DNA from: Candidatus Aminicenantota bacterium
GTDB taxonomy: Bacteria > Acidobacteriota > Aminicenantia > Aminicenantales > UBA4085
Assembly (NCBI GenBank): GCA_003154255.1
Contig: PMCY01000053.1
Span: 8,322-20,532 of the forward strand
Length of the DNA stretch: 12,211 nucleotides
Direction: 5' to 3'
The number at the start of each line of letters is the position of its first letter. Within the stretch, counting starts at the first letter, position 1. A model generated the notes under the pieces. The model was not told the origin of the DNA. It saw only the letters and a list, made by a program, of their open reading frames with translations, and made no database searches. A program made the translations under genes and the position numbers. Shown here one piece after another: positions 5,615 through 12,211 of this stretch.

Positions 5615-5824
5615 ATGAAGCGTTTTTTCCTATTCGCCATCCGGGTTTATAAAAAGATCTTCTCCCCGTTTCTGGGCCGGCATTGCCGCTTCTGGCCGAC
5701 TTGTTCGGATTACACCGCCCAGGCCATCGAAAAATTCGGGGCCGCCAAAGGCCTCCTTCTCGGAGCCCGACGATTGCTCAAGTGCCACCCCTTCCACGCG
5801 GGCGGGGTGGATCCCGTACCATAA
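5615..5824 (+). CDS. yidD: Membrane protein insertion efficiency factor YidD
   Basis: 69 residues. YidD is a small membrane-associated protein that assists YidC/Sec-dependent insertion of inner membrane proteins. The family signatures are present: an amphipathic N-terminus (MKRFFLFAIRVYKKIFSPFLG), CRFWPTCSDYTAQAIEKFG (25-43) and the C-terminal CHPFHAGGVDPVP. The frame is open further upstream to 5552 inside rnpA. The ATG at 5615, four bases after the rnpA stop, gives the normal family N-terminus. It lies eleven bases before yidC. Confidence 0.96.
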   Translation: MKRFFLFAIRVYKKIFSPFLGRHCRFWPTCSDYTAQAIEKFGAAKGLLLGARRLLKCHPFHAGGVDPVP

Positions 5825-5835
5825 GAGGTCGCAGA

Positions 5836-7521
5836 ATGGAAAAACGCCTGCTCCTGGCCATCGTCCTCTCCTTCGCCGTTCTGTTCGGGTACCAGCTCCT
5901 GTTTCAGAAAAAGGCGGCCGACGTTCCGGCCTCCGGACCGGCGGTTACGGAGACGACGATACCCGCGCCGGTTTCAGCGGCGCCCGTTTCAACTCCGGAG
6001 AAAACGGCCCCGGACAAACCCGTTCCGGGCTCCGTTCCCGCCTCGAAGGCGATCGGCGCCCCGGGCGAAATCAAAACGAAAATCGATACGTCGCTCTACC
6101 AGGCGGTCTGGAGCAACAAGGGCGGCGTCCTGGTGAGCTGGAAGCTCAAGAAGCACCTTGACGAAGCCAAGCAACCCCTGGAGCTCGTCCCGAAAGCCGC
6201 CGAAACCATCGGCGTCCTCCCTTTTGCGCTTCTTGAGGATATCTCCTCGGCCCCGCCGGCGCTCGATTATGCCGCTCTTCAGGCCAGCCCCATGAACGCC
6301 TCGCTGTATGAGACTTCGGGGACCGATGCCGTTCTCAAGGACGGGGATTCCGCCGAGCTCCGCTTCCGATTCTCGGACGGCAAGGATCTCGAGGTCGAAA
6401 AGTCCTATACCTTCACGGGGGGGCGATATGACTTCCAGATCGCCGTCCGCGTTCTGCGCGGCGGCAAACCCGTCGAAACCCGGCTCCTTTGGGGCCCCGG
6501 CATAGGCAATCCCACGGCCGAGGATCAGAAGAAGAGTTTCGGCGCGGGCGGGGGCATGACCGCCATGGCCTCGACCAACACCTACCGTGTCGACGAGGCC
6601 AAGTACAAACCGGAACAGAGCCTTATCAATTTCACCACCTGGTCGGCCTACGACGACAATTATTTCTGCGCCCTGTTCCTACCGGCGGGCGATGCCGGTT
6701 CGGCCGCGCTCCTGCGGAAGGACGTCGAAGCCGGGCCGCGATTCTACCTGGCCGTGAGCCGCCCCGGCCGGGCCTTTATCGGGCCCAAGGATTTCGAGGT
6801 CCTGACGGCTTTCGGGCACAATACCAAGAAGCTCGTCCGCTTCGGGACTTTCGGCATTTTCGCCGAGGGCCTGTTCGCCGTGATCAAAGCCGTTCACAAG
6901 GTCGTTCCCAACTGGGGCTGGTCGATCATCATCCTGACCCTCATCATCAAGATCATCTTCTTCCCCCTGACCTACAGCAGCACCAAGTCCATGGCCAAGA
7001 TGGCCGAGCTGCAGCCCAAGATCAAGTCCCTGCGCAACAAGTACAAGAACGCCAAGAGGGACATTGCCCAGCGGCGGATGATGAACGAAGAGATGATGAA
7101 GCTCTACAAGGAGAACGGCGTCAATCCCGCCGGCGGCTGCCTGCCCATGCTCATCCAAATCCCCTTCTTCTTCGGCATCTTCAGCATGCTGCGGGCGGCC
7201 ATCGAATTCCGCCACAGCCCCTGGATGCTCTGGATCGGGGATCTCTCGGTCCGGGATCCTTATTACGTGACCCCGATCCTCATGGGCATCACCCAGTTTA
7301 TCAGCCAGAAGATGACCCCGACTTCGGCCGACCCGGCCCAGGCCCGCATGATGCTGATCATGCCGGTCATCATGACCATCTTCTTCATGAATTTCCAAAG
7401 CGGCCTCGTCCTTTACTGGCTGACGTCCAACGTCCTGCAGATCGGGCAGCAGTATCTGATGAACCGCATGATCCAGAAAAAAAAGAGCGAGTTGAATAAT
7501 GGAAAACCAAGAAAAAAGTGA
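5836..7521 (+). CDS. yidC: Membrane protein insertase YidC (diderm type)
   Basis: 561 residues. YidC/Oxa1/Alb3-family insertase that integrates and folds inner membrane proteins, alone or with SecYEG. The first transmembrane anchor is at 4-22, followed by a Pro/Ala-rich linker and a large periplasmic domain (to about 345) as in diderm bacteria. The conserved core begins at NWGWS (359-363). Its first core helix has Lys372 where many YidC proteins have the groove Arg. A cytoplasmic coiled region (about 388-425), NPAGGCLP (430-437) and further helices near 436-458, 472-489 and 500-525 follow. The C-terminus is basic (KKKSELNNGKPRKK). ATG 5836 has AAGAGG seven bases upstream; the frame is open back to 5683, but that start would lie within yidD. 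The 3' end overlaps jag by 23 bases. Confidence 0.96.
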   Translation: MEKRLLLAIVLSFAVLFGYQLLFQKKAADVPASGPAVTETTIPAPVSAAPVSTPEKTAPDKPVPGSVPASKAIGAPGEIKTKIDTSLYQAVWSNKGGVLVSWKLKKHLDEAKQPLELVPKAAETIGVLPFALLEDISSAPPALDYAALQASPMNASLYETSGTDAVLKDGDSAELRFRFSDGKDLEVEKSYTFTGGRYDFQIAVRVLRGGKPVETRLLWGPGIGNPTAEDQKKSFGAGGGMTAMASTNTYRVDEAKYKPEQSLINFTTWSAYDDNYFCALFLPAGDAGSAALLRKDVEAGPRFYLAVSRPGRAFIGPKDFEVLTAFGHNTKKLVRFGTFGIFAEGLFAVIKAVHKVVPNWGWSIIILTLIIKIIFFPLTYSSTKSMAKMAELQPKIKSLRNKYKNAKRDIAQRRMMNEEMMKLYKENGVNPAGGCLPMLIQIPFFFGIFSMLRAAIEFRHSPWMLWIGDLSVRDPYYVTPILMGITQFISQKMTPTSADPAQARMMLIMPVIMTIFFMNFQSGLVLYWLTSNVLQIGQQYLMNRMIQKKKSELNNGKPRKK

Positions 7522-8161
7522 ACCGAACCAAGAGTACAAAGGCAAGAACCTGGAGGACGCCATCCTCCATGCCGAGCACAAGCTGAAGCTCACCCGGACC
7601 GAGTTCAATTACGAAGTCGTCACCGAGAAGACGCGGCTGTTCGGCATCAGCAAGGAAGTCGTCATCCGGGCCTGGCCGAAGCAGACGGTCGAGGTCGGCG
7701 GCATCGAGGGCTTCCTGGAGAAGCTGGTCAAAGTCTTTCCCCTGGAAATCTCGTATCGGATCCAGCGGCGCAACGGTTTTCTGTTCGTCATATTCGACGG
7801 CCCCGACAAACAGCTTCTGTTGTGGAAAGACGGCGAGCTCCTTCTGGCCCTTCAGCACATCCTCAACAAGATCTCCAGCGAGAAGGTCCAGGTCGACTGC
7901 GAGTTCTTCCGCAAACGCAAGGAAAAGAAGATCCACGAATATGCCCTGCAGGCCGCCCAGCATGTCCGCCAGACGGGACGCAATGAGATCCTGGAGCTAA
8001 TGAATCCGTATGAGCGGCGGATCGTCCACATCGCCGTGAACCAGGTCCCGGGCATCACCAGCGAGAGCCTCGGCGATGGGTTCCTGAAAAGGGTCAAGGT
8101 ATTCCCGGTCGACAAGCAGGGGAAACGGGTTCCTCCCAAGAACGAGGAAGACGACCTGTAA
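7499..8161 (+). CDS. jag: Jag/KhpB-family RNA-binding protein (Jag_N, KH, R3H)
   Basis: 220 residues with the Jag/KhpB layout. The Jag_N domain is at about 14-60 (GKNLEDAILHAEHKLKL, then an RLFGISKEVVIRA strand). A KH-like domain follows at about 80-150 and an R3H domain at about 150-210 with R173-x3-H177 (NPYERRIVHIAVN). The family binds many RNAs and influences cell elongation and division; it is typically encoded right after yidC. Odd point: the KH GxxG loop, usually GKRG within LIGKRGETL, here reads W109-K-D-G112 (LLWKDGELL). The first glycine is lost, which may weaken RNA binding by KH and leave R3H as the main contact. It starts 23 bases inside yidC, without a clear ribosome binding site. 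Confidence 0.92.
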   Translation: MENQEKSEPNQEYKGKNLEDAILHAEHKLKLTRTEFNYEVVTEKTRLFGISKEVVIRAWPKQTVEVGGIEGFLEKLVKVFPLEISYRIQRRNGFLFVIFDGPDKQLLLWKDGELLLALQHILNKISSEKVQVDCEFFRKRKEKKIHEYALQAAQHVRQTGRNEILELMNPYERRIVHIAVNQVPGITSESLGDGFLKRVKVFPVDKQGKRVPPKNEEDDL

Positions 8162-8190
8162 GCGCCTTTGCGGAAAGGGGGCCGGCGCCC

Positions 8191-9573
8191 TTGTTTGATT
8201 TTCGGGCGGACGACACCATCGTCGCTGTTTCCACGCCTCCCGGTCCCGGCGCGATTGGAATCGTCCGCCTGAGCGGTCCGCGGGCCCGGACGATCGCCGC
8301 CCGGTTCTTTGTTCCCCGATCCGGCAAAGCCGGGAATTGGCTTGAAAGAAAAGCCGTTTTCGGGGCCGTGCGCGACGCGGCCGCCAGGGAACTCCTCGAC
8401 GAAGGTTTTCTTCTTTTTTTCCCCGCCCCGCGATCCTACACCCGGCAGGACGTCGTCGAGATCAGCCTTCACGGGAGCCGGGCCGTCCTGGAGGAAACCG
8501 TCCGTTTGGCGATCAGGGCGGGAGCCCGCCCGGCCCATCCGGGAGAGTTCACTTTGCGCGCCTATTGGAACGGCCGACTCGATATTCTTCAGGCGGAAGC
8601 GGTCGACGATCTCGTCCGGTCCGTCTCCCTGACCCAGGCCCGGATCGCCTCTCGGCAGGTGCGCGGCGGGCTGACCGATACGATCGAGAAGCTGAGGGCC
8701 GATTTCATCGGGCTTTTGGCCGAACTCGAGGCGGCTATCGAGTTCCCGGACGATCGTATGGGTGTCGACGAGCGCACGATCTTCCGCCGCCTGGACGCGC
8801 TCGTTTTTCGTTTGAGCGGATTGATCCGCAGCTATGAAACCGGCAAAGCCCTTTCCGAGGGCCTGACCCTGGCCATCGTAGGCAAGGCCAATGTCGGGAA
8901 ATCGACCCTGTTCAACGCCCTGCTCGGAGAATCGCGGGCCATCGTCGCGCCCGAGGCGGGGACGACCCGGGATTACTTGCGCGAGCGGCTCCGCATCGAA
9001 GATACGGTTTTTCGCCTGGTGGATACTGCCGGGCTGGGGCAGGCGGCAACGGCGGTCGAAAAAGAAGGCATGCGGCGGAGCCTGGAACAGGCCGGCGAAG
9101 CGGACGGCATCATCTTTTTGTTCGATCGTTCGAGGGCGGAGTCGGCCGCTGACCGGGAACTTGTGAGCCGATTCCCGGGAAAGAATGCCATCCTGGTCTT
9201 TAATAAGTGCGACCGGCCCGCGAAGCTGAAATACGGCGCCCTGAAACGGTCTGCGCCGGAAAGTCAGGTCTCCAGCGTCTCGGCTCTGACGGGCGCGGGA
9301 ATTCCCGAGCTGCGCCGTCTCATCCATGAGGCCTTCGCTCCTAAAGCCATGGGCGGAGGGGATATCATTTTGCATCTTCGTCAGAAAACCATTCTCGACG
9401 AAATAGCCGCTTGTGTTGCCGGCGGCCGCGAAGCGCTCGGCCGCGGGGCCTCATACGAGGTCGTGGCGGAGGAGATCCGACGCGCCCTCCCGGCCGCGGA
9501 AAGGCTGCTAGGCAGGATCCGCACGGAGGAAGTCATCGAAAACGTCTTCGCCCGCTTCTGCGTGGGTAAATGA
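8191..9573 (+). CDS. mnmE: tRNA modification GTPase MnmE
   Basis: 460 residues. With MnmG it forms the complex that installs the 5-carboxymethylaminomethyl (or aminomethyl) group on wobble U34 of certain tRNAs, using GTP and a methylene-THF-derived carbon. The N-terminal tetrahydrofolate-binding domain opens [19 protein letters not shown]. The G domain is intact: G1 GKANVGKST (231-239), GTTRD (257-261), DTAG (278-281) and NKCD (338-341). The C-terminal FCVGK (456-460) carries the catalytic Cys457 of the C-[IV]-GK motif. The start is TTG at 8191, with a GGAAAGGGGG purine run (8172-8181) upstream; no in-frame ATG gives the family N-terminus. The TTG lies in a potential short hairpin (8175-8192). 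The stop overlaps the mnmG ATG by four bases. Confidence 0.96.
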   Translation: MFDFRADDTIVAVSTPPGPGAIGIVRLSGPRARTIAARFFVPRSGKAGNWLERKAVFGAVRDAAARELLDEGFLLFFPAPRSYTRQDVVEISLHGSRAVLEETVRLAIRAGARPAHPGEFTLRAYWNGRLDILQAEAVDDLVRSVSLTQARIASRQVRGGLTDTIEKLRADFIGLLAELEAAIEFPDDRMGVDERTIFRRLDALVFRLSGLIRSYETGKALSEGLTLAIVGKANVGKSTLFNALLGESRAIVAPEAGTTRDYLRERLRIEDTVFRLVDTAGLGQAATAVEKEGMRRSLEQAGEADGIIFLFDRSRAESAADRELVSRFPGKNAILVFNKCDRPAKLKYGALKRSAPESQVSSVSALTGAGIPELRRLIHEAFAPKAMGGGDIILHLRQKTILDEIAACVAGGREALGRGASYEVVAEEIRRALPAAERLLGRIRTEEVIENVFARFCVGK

Positions 9574-11456
9574 GAGTCAAAGCCGCCGGTGATGCCTTCG
9601 ACGTCATCGTGGTCGGGGCGGGCCATGCCGGATGCGAGGCCGCTTCGGCGGCCGCTACAATGGGCCTGAACGTCTGCCTTGTGACCATGCATCTGGAGAC
9701 CGTGGCCCAGATGTCGTGCAATCCGGCCATCGGCGGGTTGGCCAAGGGACATCTCGTCAGGGAAATCGACGCCCTTGGGGGACTGATGGGCCTCCTGGCC
9801 GACGAAACGGGGATTCAGTTCCGCCTCCTCAACGCCAGCCGGGGAGCGGCCGTCCAGGCTCCCCGGGTCCAATCGGATAAATCAGCCTACCGGGCGTCCA
9901 TGATCCAACGCCTCGAAAAACAGCCCGGGTTGAGTCTATTTCAGGGAATCGCCGCTTCCATCGTCCTGGACAAGGGACGGGCAGCGGGGATCCGGACGAC
10001 CGACGGGCACATCTTGCGCGCCCGCTGCGTCATCGTCACGCCGGGGACTTTCCTTAACGGCCTCATCCATATCGGTCTTAGCCATTACCCTGCCGGCAGG
10101 GCCAACGAGCCTCCGTCGCTTGAATTGAGCATTAATTTAAAAGAGATCGGTTTGAGAGTGCTCCGCCTTAAAACGGGGACCCCCATGCGGCTGGATGCCC
10201 GGACTATTGATTGGTCGCGTTTCGAGCCTCAAGGCGGCGACGAGACGCCGGTTCCGTTTTCGTACCGGACGACCGGTCCGCTTTGCAATGCGGTCGTCTG
10301 TCATATCGGCTATACGAACGAACGGACCCATCGCGTCATACGGGAGGGCTTGGACCAATCGCCCCTGTTCAGTGGGATGATCAAAGGAATCGGTCCCCGC
10401 TACTGTCCCTCGATCGAAGACAAAGTGGTCAAATTCGCCCATCATGAACGCCACCAGTTCTTCCTCGAGCCCGAGGGACTGAAGACGACCGAAATCTATG
10501 TGAATGGCCTTTCGTCCAGCTTGCCTCTGAAAATCCAGAGGGAAATCCTGCGGACCATCCCCGGGCTCGACGAAGCGGCGATCATCCGGCCCGCCTACGG
10601 GATCGAATACGATGCTTTCGCCCCCGACGACCTCAAACCGACCCTCGAATCCAAGCTGGTCCGGGGGCTTTTCCTGGCCGGGCAGATCAACGGGACGTCG
10701 GGTTATGAGGAGGCGGCCGCCCAGGGGTTGATGGCCGGGATCAACGCCGCGCTCATGATCAGGCGCCGCAAGCCTTTCGTTCTGGGCCGCCACGAGGCTT
10801 ATATCGGGGTCCTGATTGACGATCTCATTTCCAAAGGCGTGGAGGAACCCTATCGTCTGTTCACCGCCCGCGCCGAACACCGCCTCCACCTGAGAATCGA
10901 CAACGCCGACCGCCGCCTGATGCCTTATGGGCGTCTCTTGGGACTTATTGCGGACGAAGTGTATGCGTCGTTCGAAAGAAAACAGGCCAAATTGAAGACC
11001 GTGTTCTCCATTCTGGAGAAAACGAAGATCATGACCGGGAAAAAAGAAAAGCTATCCCTCCGGGAACTGGTCAAAAAACCTGAAAATCGGCTGTTGAGTG
11101 TGCTACAATACGCCGGGCTTCCCGAACCTCTCGCCGGCGAGGAGATTCGTCACGTCGAGGCTGAGATCAAGTACGAAGGGTATCTTAAAAAACAGGACAA
11201 GGAAATCGCCCGGCTGGGCCGGATCGACGGGCAGAAAATTCCGGTTGGAGTCGAATTCGGCGATATCCATGGGTTGACCCGGGAAGCAGTCGAGAAAATG
11301 CGCAAATACGGACCCCGCACCATCCGCGAGCTGAAAAAAATCCCGGGCCTTACTCCCTCGGATGTCTTCAGCGTCTCCGTTTTCCTCAACCTGCGAAAAA
11401 AAGGGCCCCGACGGGCTGCCCATGTTTCACGTGGAACATCGGTCCGCCATGAATAA
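9570..11456 (+). CDS. mnmG: tRNA U34 carboxymethylaminomethyl modification enzyme MnmG (GidA)
   Basis: 628 residues. FAD- and NADH-dependent partner of MnmE in wobble uridine modification. The Rossmann FAD motif is [10 protein letters not shown] (G16, G18, G21). Further signatures are [83 protein letters not shown] and [17 protein letters not shown]. The helical MnmE/tRNA-binding C-terminus ends in [21 protein letters not shown]. The last 18 or so residues (about 611-628) extend past the usual family end. They encode HVSRGT at 618-623, which is the translation of an embedded parS site. The ATG overlaps mnmE by four bases, and the 3' end overlaps parA by eight. The rsmG gene that often follows is absent. 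Confidence 0.96.
   Translation: MRVKAAGDAFDVIVVGAGHAGCEAASAAATMGLNVCLVTMHLETVAQMSCNPAIGGLAKGHLVREIDALGGLMGLLADETGIQFRLLNASRGAAVQAPRVQSDKSAYRASMIQRLEKQPGLSLFQGIAASIVLDKGRAAGIRTTDGHILRARCVIVTPGTFLNGLIHIGLSHYPAGRANEPPSLELSINLKEIGLRVLRLKTGTPMRLDARTIDWSRFEPQGGDETPVPFSYRTTGPLCNAVVCHIGYTNERTHRVIREGLDQSPLFSGMIKGIGPRYCPSIEDKVVKFAHHERHQFFLEPEGLKTTEIYVNGLSSSLPLKIQREILRTIPGLDEAAIIRPAYGIEYDAFAPDDLKPTLESKLVRGLFLAGQINGTSGYEEAAAQGLMAGINAALMIRRRKPFVLGRHEAYIGVLIDDLISKGVEEPYRLFTARAEHRLHLRIDNADRRLMPYGRLLGLIADEVYASFERKQAKLKTVFSILEKTKIMTGKKEKLSLRELVKKPENRLLSVLQYAGLPEPLAGEEIRHVEAEIKYEGYLKKQDKEIARLGRIDGQKIPVGVEFGDIHGLTREAVEKMRKYGPRTIRELKKIPGLTPSDVFSVSVFLNLRKKGPRRAAHVSRGTSVRHE
11423..11438. other. parS: parS centromere-like site (ParB-binding)
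   Basis: TGTTTCACGTGGAACA is a 16-bp near-palindrome centred on CACGTG. It differs by one base from the B. subtilis-type TGTTTCACGTGAAACA and by one base from the pseudomonad-type TGTTCCACGTGGAACA, both known parS forms. It lies in the 3' end of mnmG, 10 bases before the parA ATG, in the usual neighbourhood for parS. It is the only such site I saw in the window. ParB loading here would mark the origin-proximal domain. Confidence 0.9.
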
Positions 11457-12204
11457 AATCATCGCCGTCACCAACCAGAAGGGGGGCGTGGGAAAGACCA
11501 CGACTTCCATCAACCTGGCCGCGGCCCTGGCCGTCAAGAAGCAGCGAGTCCTGTTGATCGACTTCGATCCGCAGGGCATGTCGACGGCCGGCTTGGGAGT
11601 GGCTAGAGAACCCAATAAGGGGATCTACCAGGCCATGATGAACGGAAAAGACATCATGGACTGCATTCAAGGAACGGAGCTGGATAATTTTTACCTGTGC
11701 CCCTGCTCTCCCGAGCTGGCCGGTATCGAGGTTGAACTTTATTCGCGGGACAAACGGGAGCATGTCCTTCGCGAAACACTGACCCAGGTCCGGTCCCGTT
11801 TCAATCATATCCTGATCGATTGTCCTCCGTCTTTAGGATTCCTGACGCTGAACGCACTGGCGGCCGCGGATTCCGTCCTCATACCCGTACAGACCGAGTT
11901 TTTCTGCATGGAAGGGATTCCCGATCTTCTTAATACCCTGAACGAAGTCCGGGCTTATTTCAACCCCGAATTGAAAATAGAAGGCATCCTCCTGACGATG
12001 TATGACGATCGCACAAACCTCTCCAAGCAGGTTGCGGACGAGGTTCGCAAGTCTTTGAAGGGTGTCGTCTACGACGTCATCATCCCCCGCAGCATCCGGC
12101 TGGCCGAAGCGCCTAGCTTCGGCAAGCCCGTTCTGCTTTATGATCCCAGGTCCAGGGGAGCGGAAGCCTATCTCAATCTAGCCGAGGAGATGCTGCGGAA
12201 ATGA
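11449..12204 (+). CDS. parA: Chromosome-partitioning ATPase ParA (Soj)
   Basis: 251 residues. ParA/Soj Walker-type ATPase that binds nucleoid DNA as an ATP dimer and is displaced by ParB-parS complexes, driving origin segregation and often modulating replication initiation. The deviant Walker A KGGVGKTT (11-18) has signature Lys11; Walker A' is DFDPQG (38-43) and Walker B is ILIDCPPS (D124). [15 protein letters not shown] near the C-terminus is typical of chromosomal Soj. The ATG at 11449 gives the standard [13 protein letters not shown] start. An in-frame ATG at 11422 would add nine residues (MFHVEHRSA) read through the parS site; this is a common mis-annotation and has no ribosome binding site. 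The gene overlaps mnmG by eight bases and the next gene by four. Confidence 0.96.
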   Translation: MNKIIAVTNQKGGVGKTTTSINLAAALAVKKQRVLLIDFDPQGMSTAGLGVAREPNKGIYQAMMNGKDIMDCIQGTELDNFYLCPCSPELAGIEVELYSRDKREHVLRETLTQVRSRFNHILIDCPPSLGFLTLNALAAADSVLIPVQTEFFCMEGIPDLLNTLNEVRAYFNPELKIEGILLTMYDDRTNLSKQVADEVRKSLKGVVYDVIIPRSIRLAEAPSFGKPVLLYDPRSRGAEAYLNLAEEMLRK

Positions 12205-12211
12205 AGAAAGC
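12201..12211 (+). CDS. parB: Start of probable parB, cut by window edge
   Basis: An ATG at 12201 overlaps the parA stop by four bases (ATGA) and opens Met-Lys-Lys before the window ends. GAGGAG at 12185-12190 is a possible ribosome binding site. Only three complete codons are visible, so the call rests on the near-universal parA-parB order and the parS site just upstream, not on protein sequence. Confidence 0.55.

Noticed and set aside
6489..7499. 336-codon plus-strand frame within yidC
   Set aside because: Alternative frame of yidC rich in Arg/His/Gln/Asp, typical of a frameshifted reading of a GC-rich membrane protein gene.
7852..9375. 507-codon minus-strand frame across jag and mnmE
   Set aside because: Antisense shadow of mnmE and jag, both of which have full sets of family motifs. 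The frame crosses two genes and has no domain of its own.
11422..11448. Upstream ATG for parA giving an extra MFHVEHRSA
   Set aside because: These residues are the translation of the parS site; there is no ribosome binding site, and the family start [13 protein letters not shown] begins at 11449.

Overview
The window looks like a GC-rich chromosomal segment of a diderm bacterium: YidC has the N-terminal anchor and large periplasmic domain typical of diderm lineages, and there are lipoprotein and SGNH-hydrolase signals. CarD, an Hfq-like protein with a proline-rich N-terminus, and the rpmH-rnpA-yidD-yidC-jag-mnmE-mnmG-parA order would fit the Acidobacteriota / Aminicenantota side of the tree. 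That placement is an inference from gene content; no rRNA or universal marker tree is available here.

Layout. (1) Positions 1-425, minus strand: the 5' part of an exported cysteine-rich protein that runs off the left edge. A compact divergent promoter region with an inverted repeat separates it from a rightward SGNH/GDSL-type lipoprotein (520-1194). (2) Positions 1306-2732, plus strand: a two-gene operon, an Hfq/Sm-like protein with a long proline-rich N-terminus followed by pdxA, with its own promoter. (3) Positions 4958-2712, minus strand: a compact carD - CorC/HlyC-like CBS membrane protein - smpB operon, convergent with pdxA and overlapping its 3' end by 21 bp. (4) Positions 5117-12211, plus strand: the rpmH cluster, rpmH-rnpA-yidD-yidC-jag-mnmE-mnmG-parA and the first codons of a probable parB. 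Almost every junction overlaps or nearly abuts.

How the genes work together. The rightward cluster combines ribosome and tRNA maturation (L34, RNase P protein, MnmE/MnmG tRNA U34 modification), membrane protein insertion (YidD, YidC), a Jag/KhpB RNA-binding protein and chromosome segregation (ParA, ParB). A near-consensus parS site lies inside the 3' end of mnmG, just before parA. The leftward operon joins an RNA polymerase-binding regulator, a membrane CBS protein and the trans-translation factor SmpB.

Most of the window is conserved housekeeping. The less ordinary points are: sigma70-like promoters placed so that transcripts of three genes would be leaderless or nearly so; the divergent Hfq-like protein; an SGNH hydrolase lacking the usual Asp of its DxxH motif; a KH domain in Jag with a broken GxxG loop; parS embedded in coding sequence; and no rsmG or dnaA at their common positions. 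No gap between genes exceeds 300 bases. I see no mobile element, CRISPR array, tRNA or rRNA.
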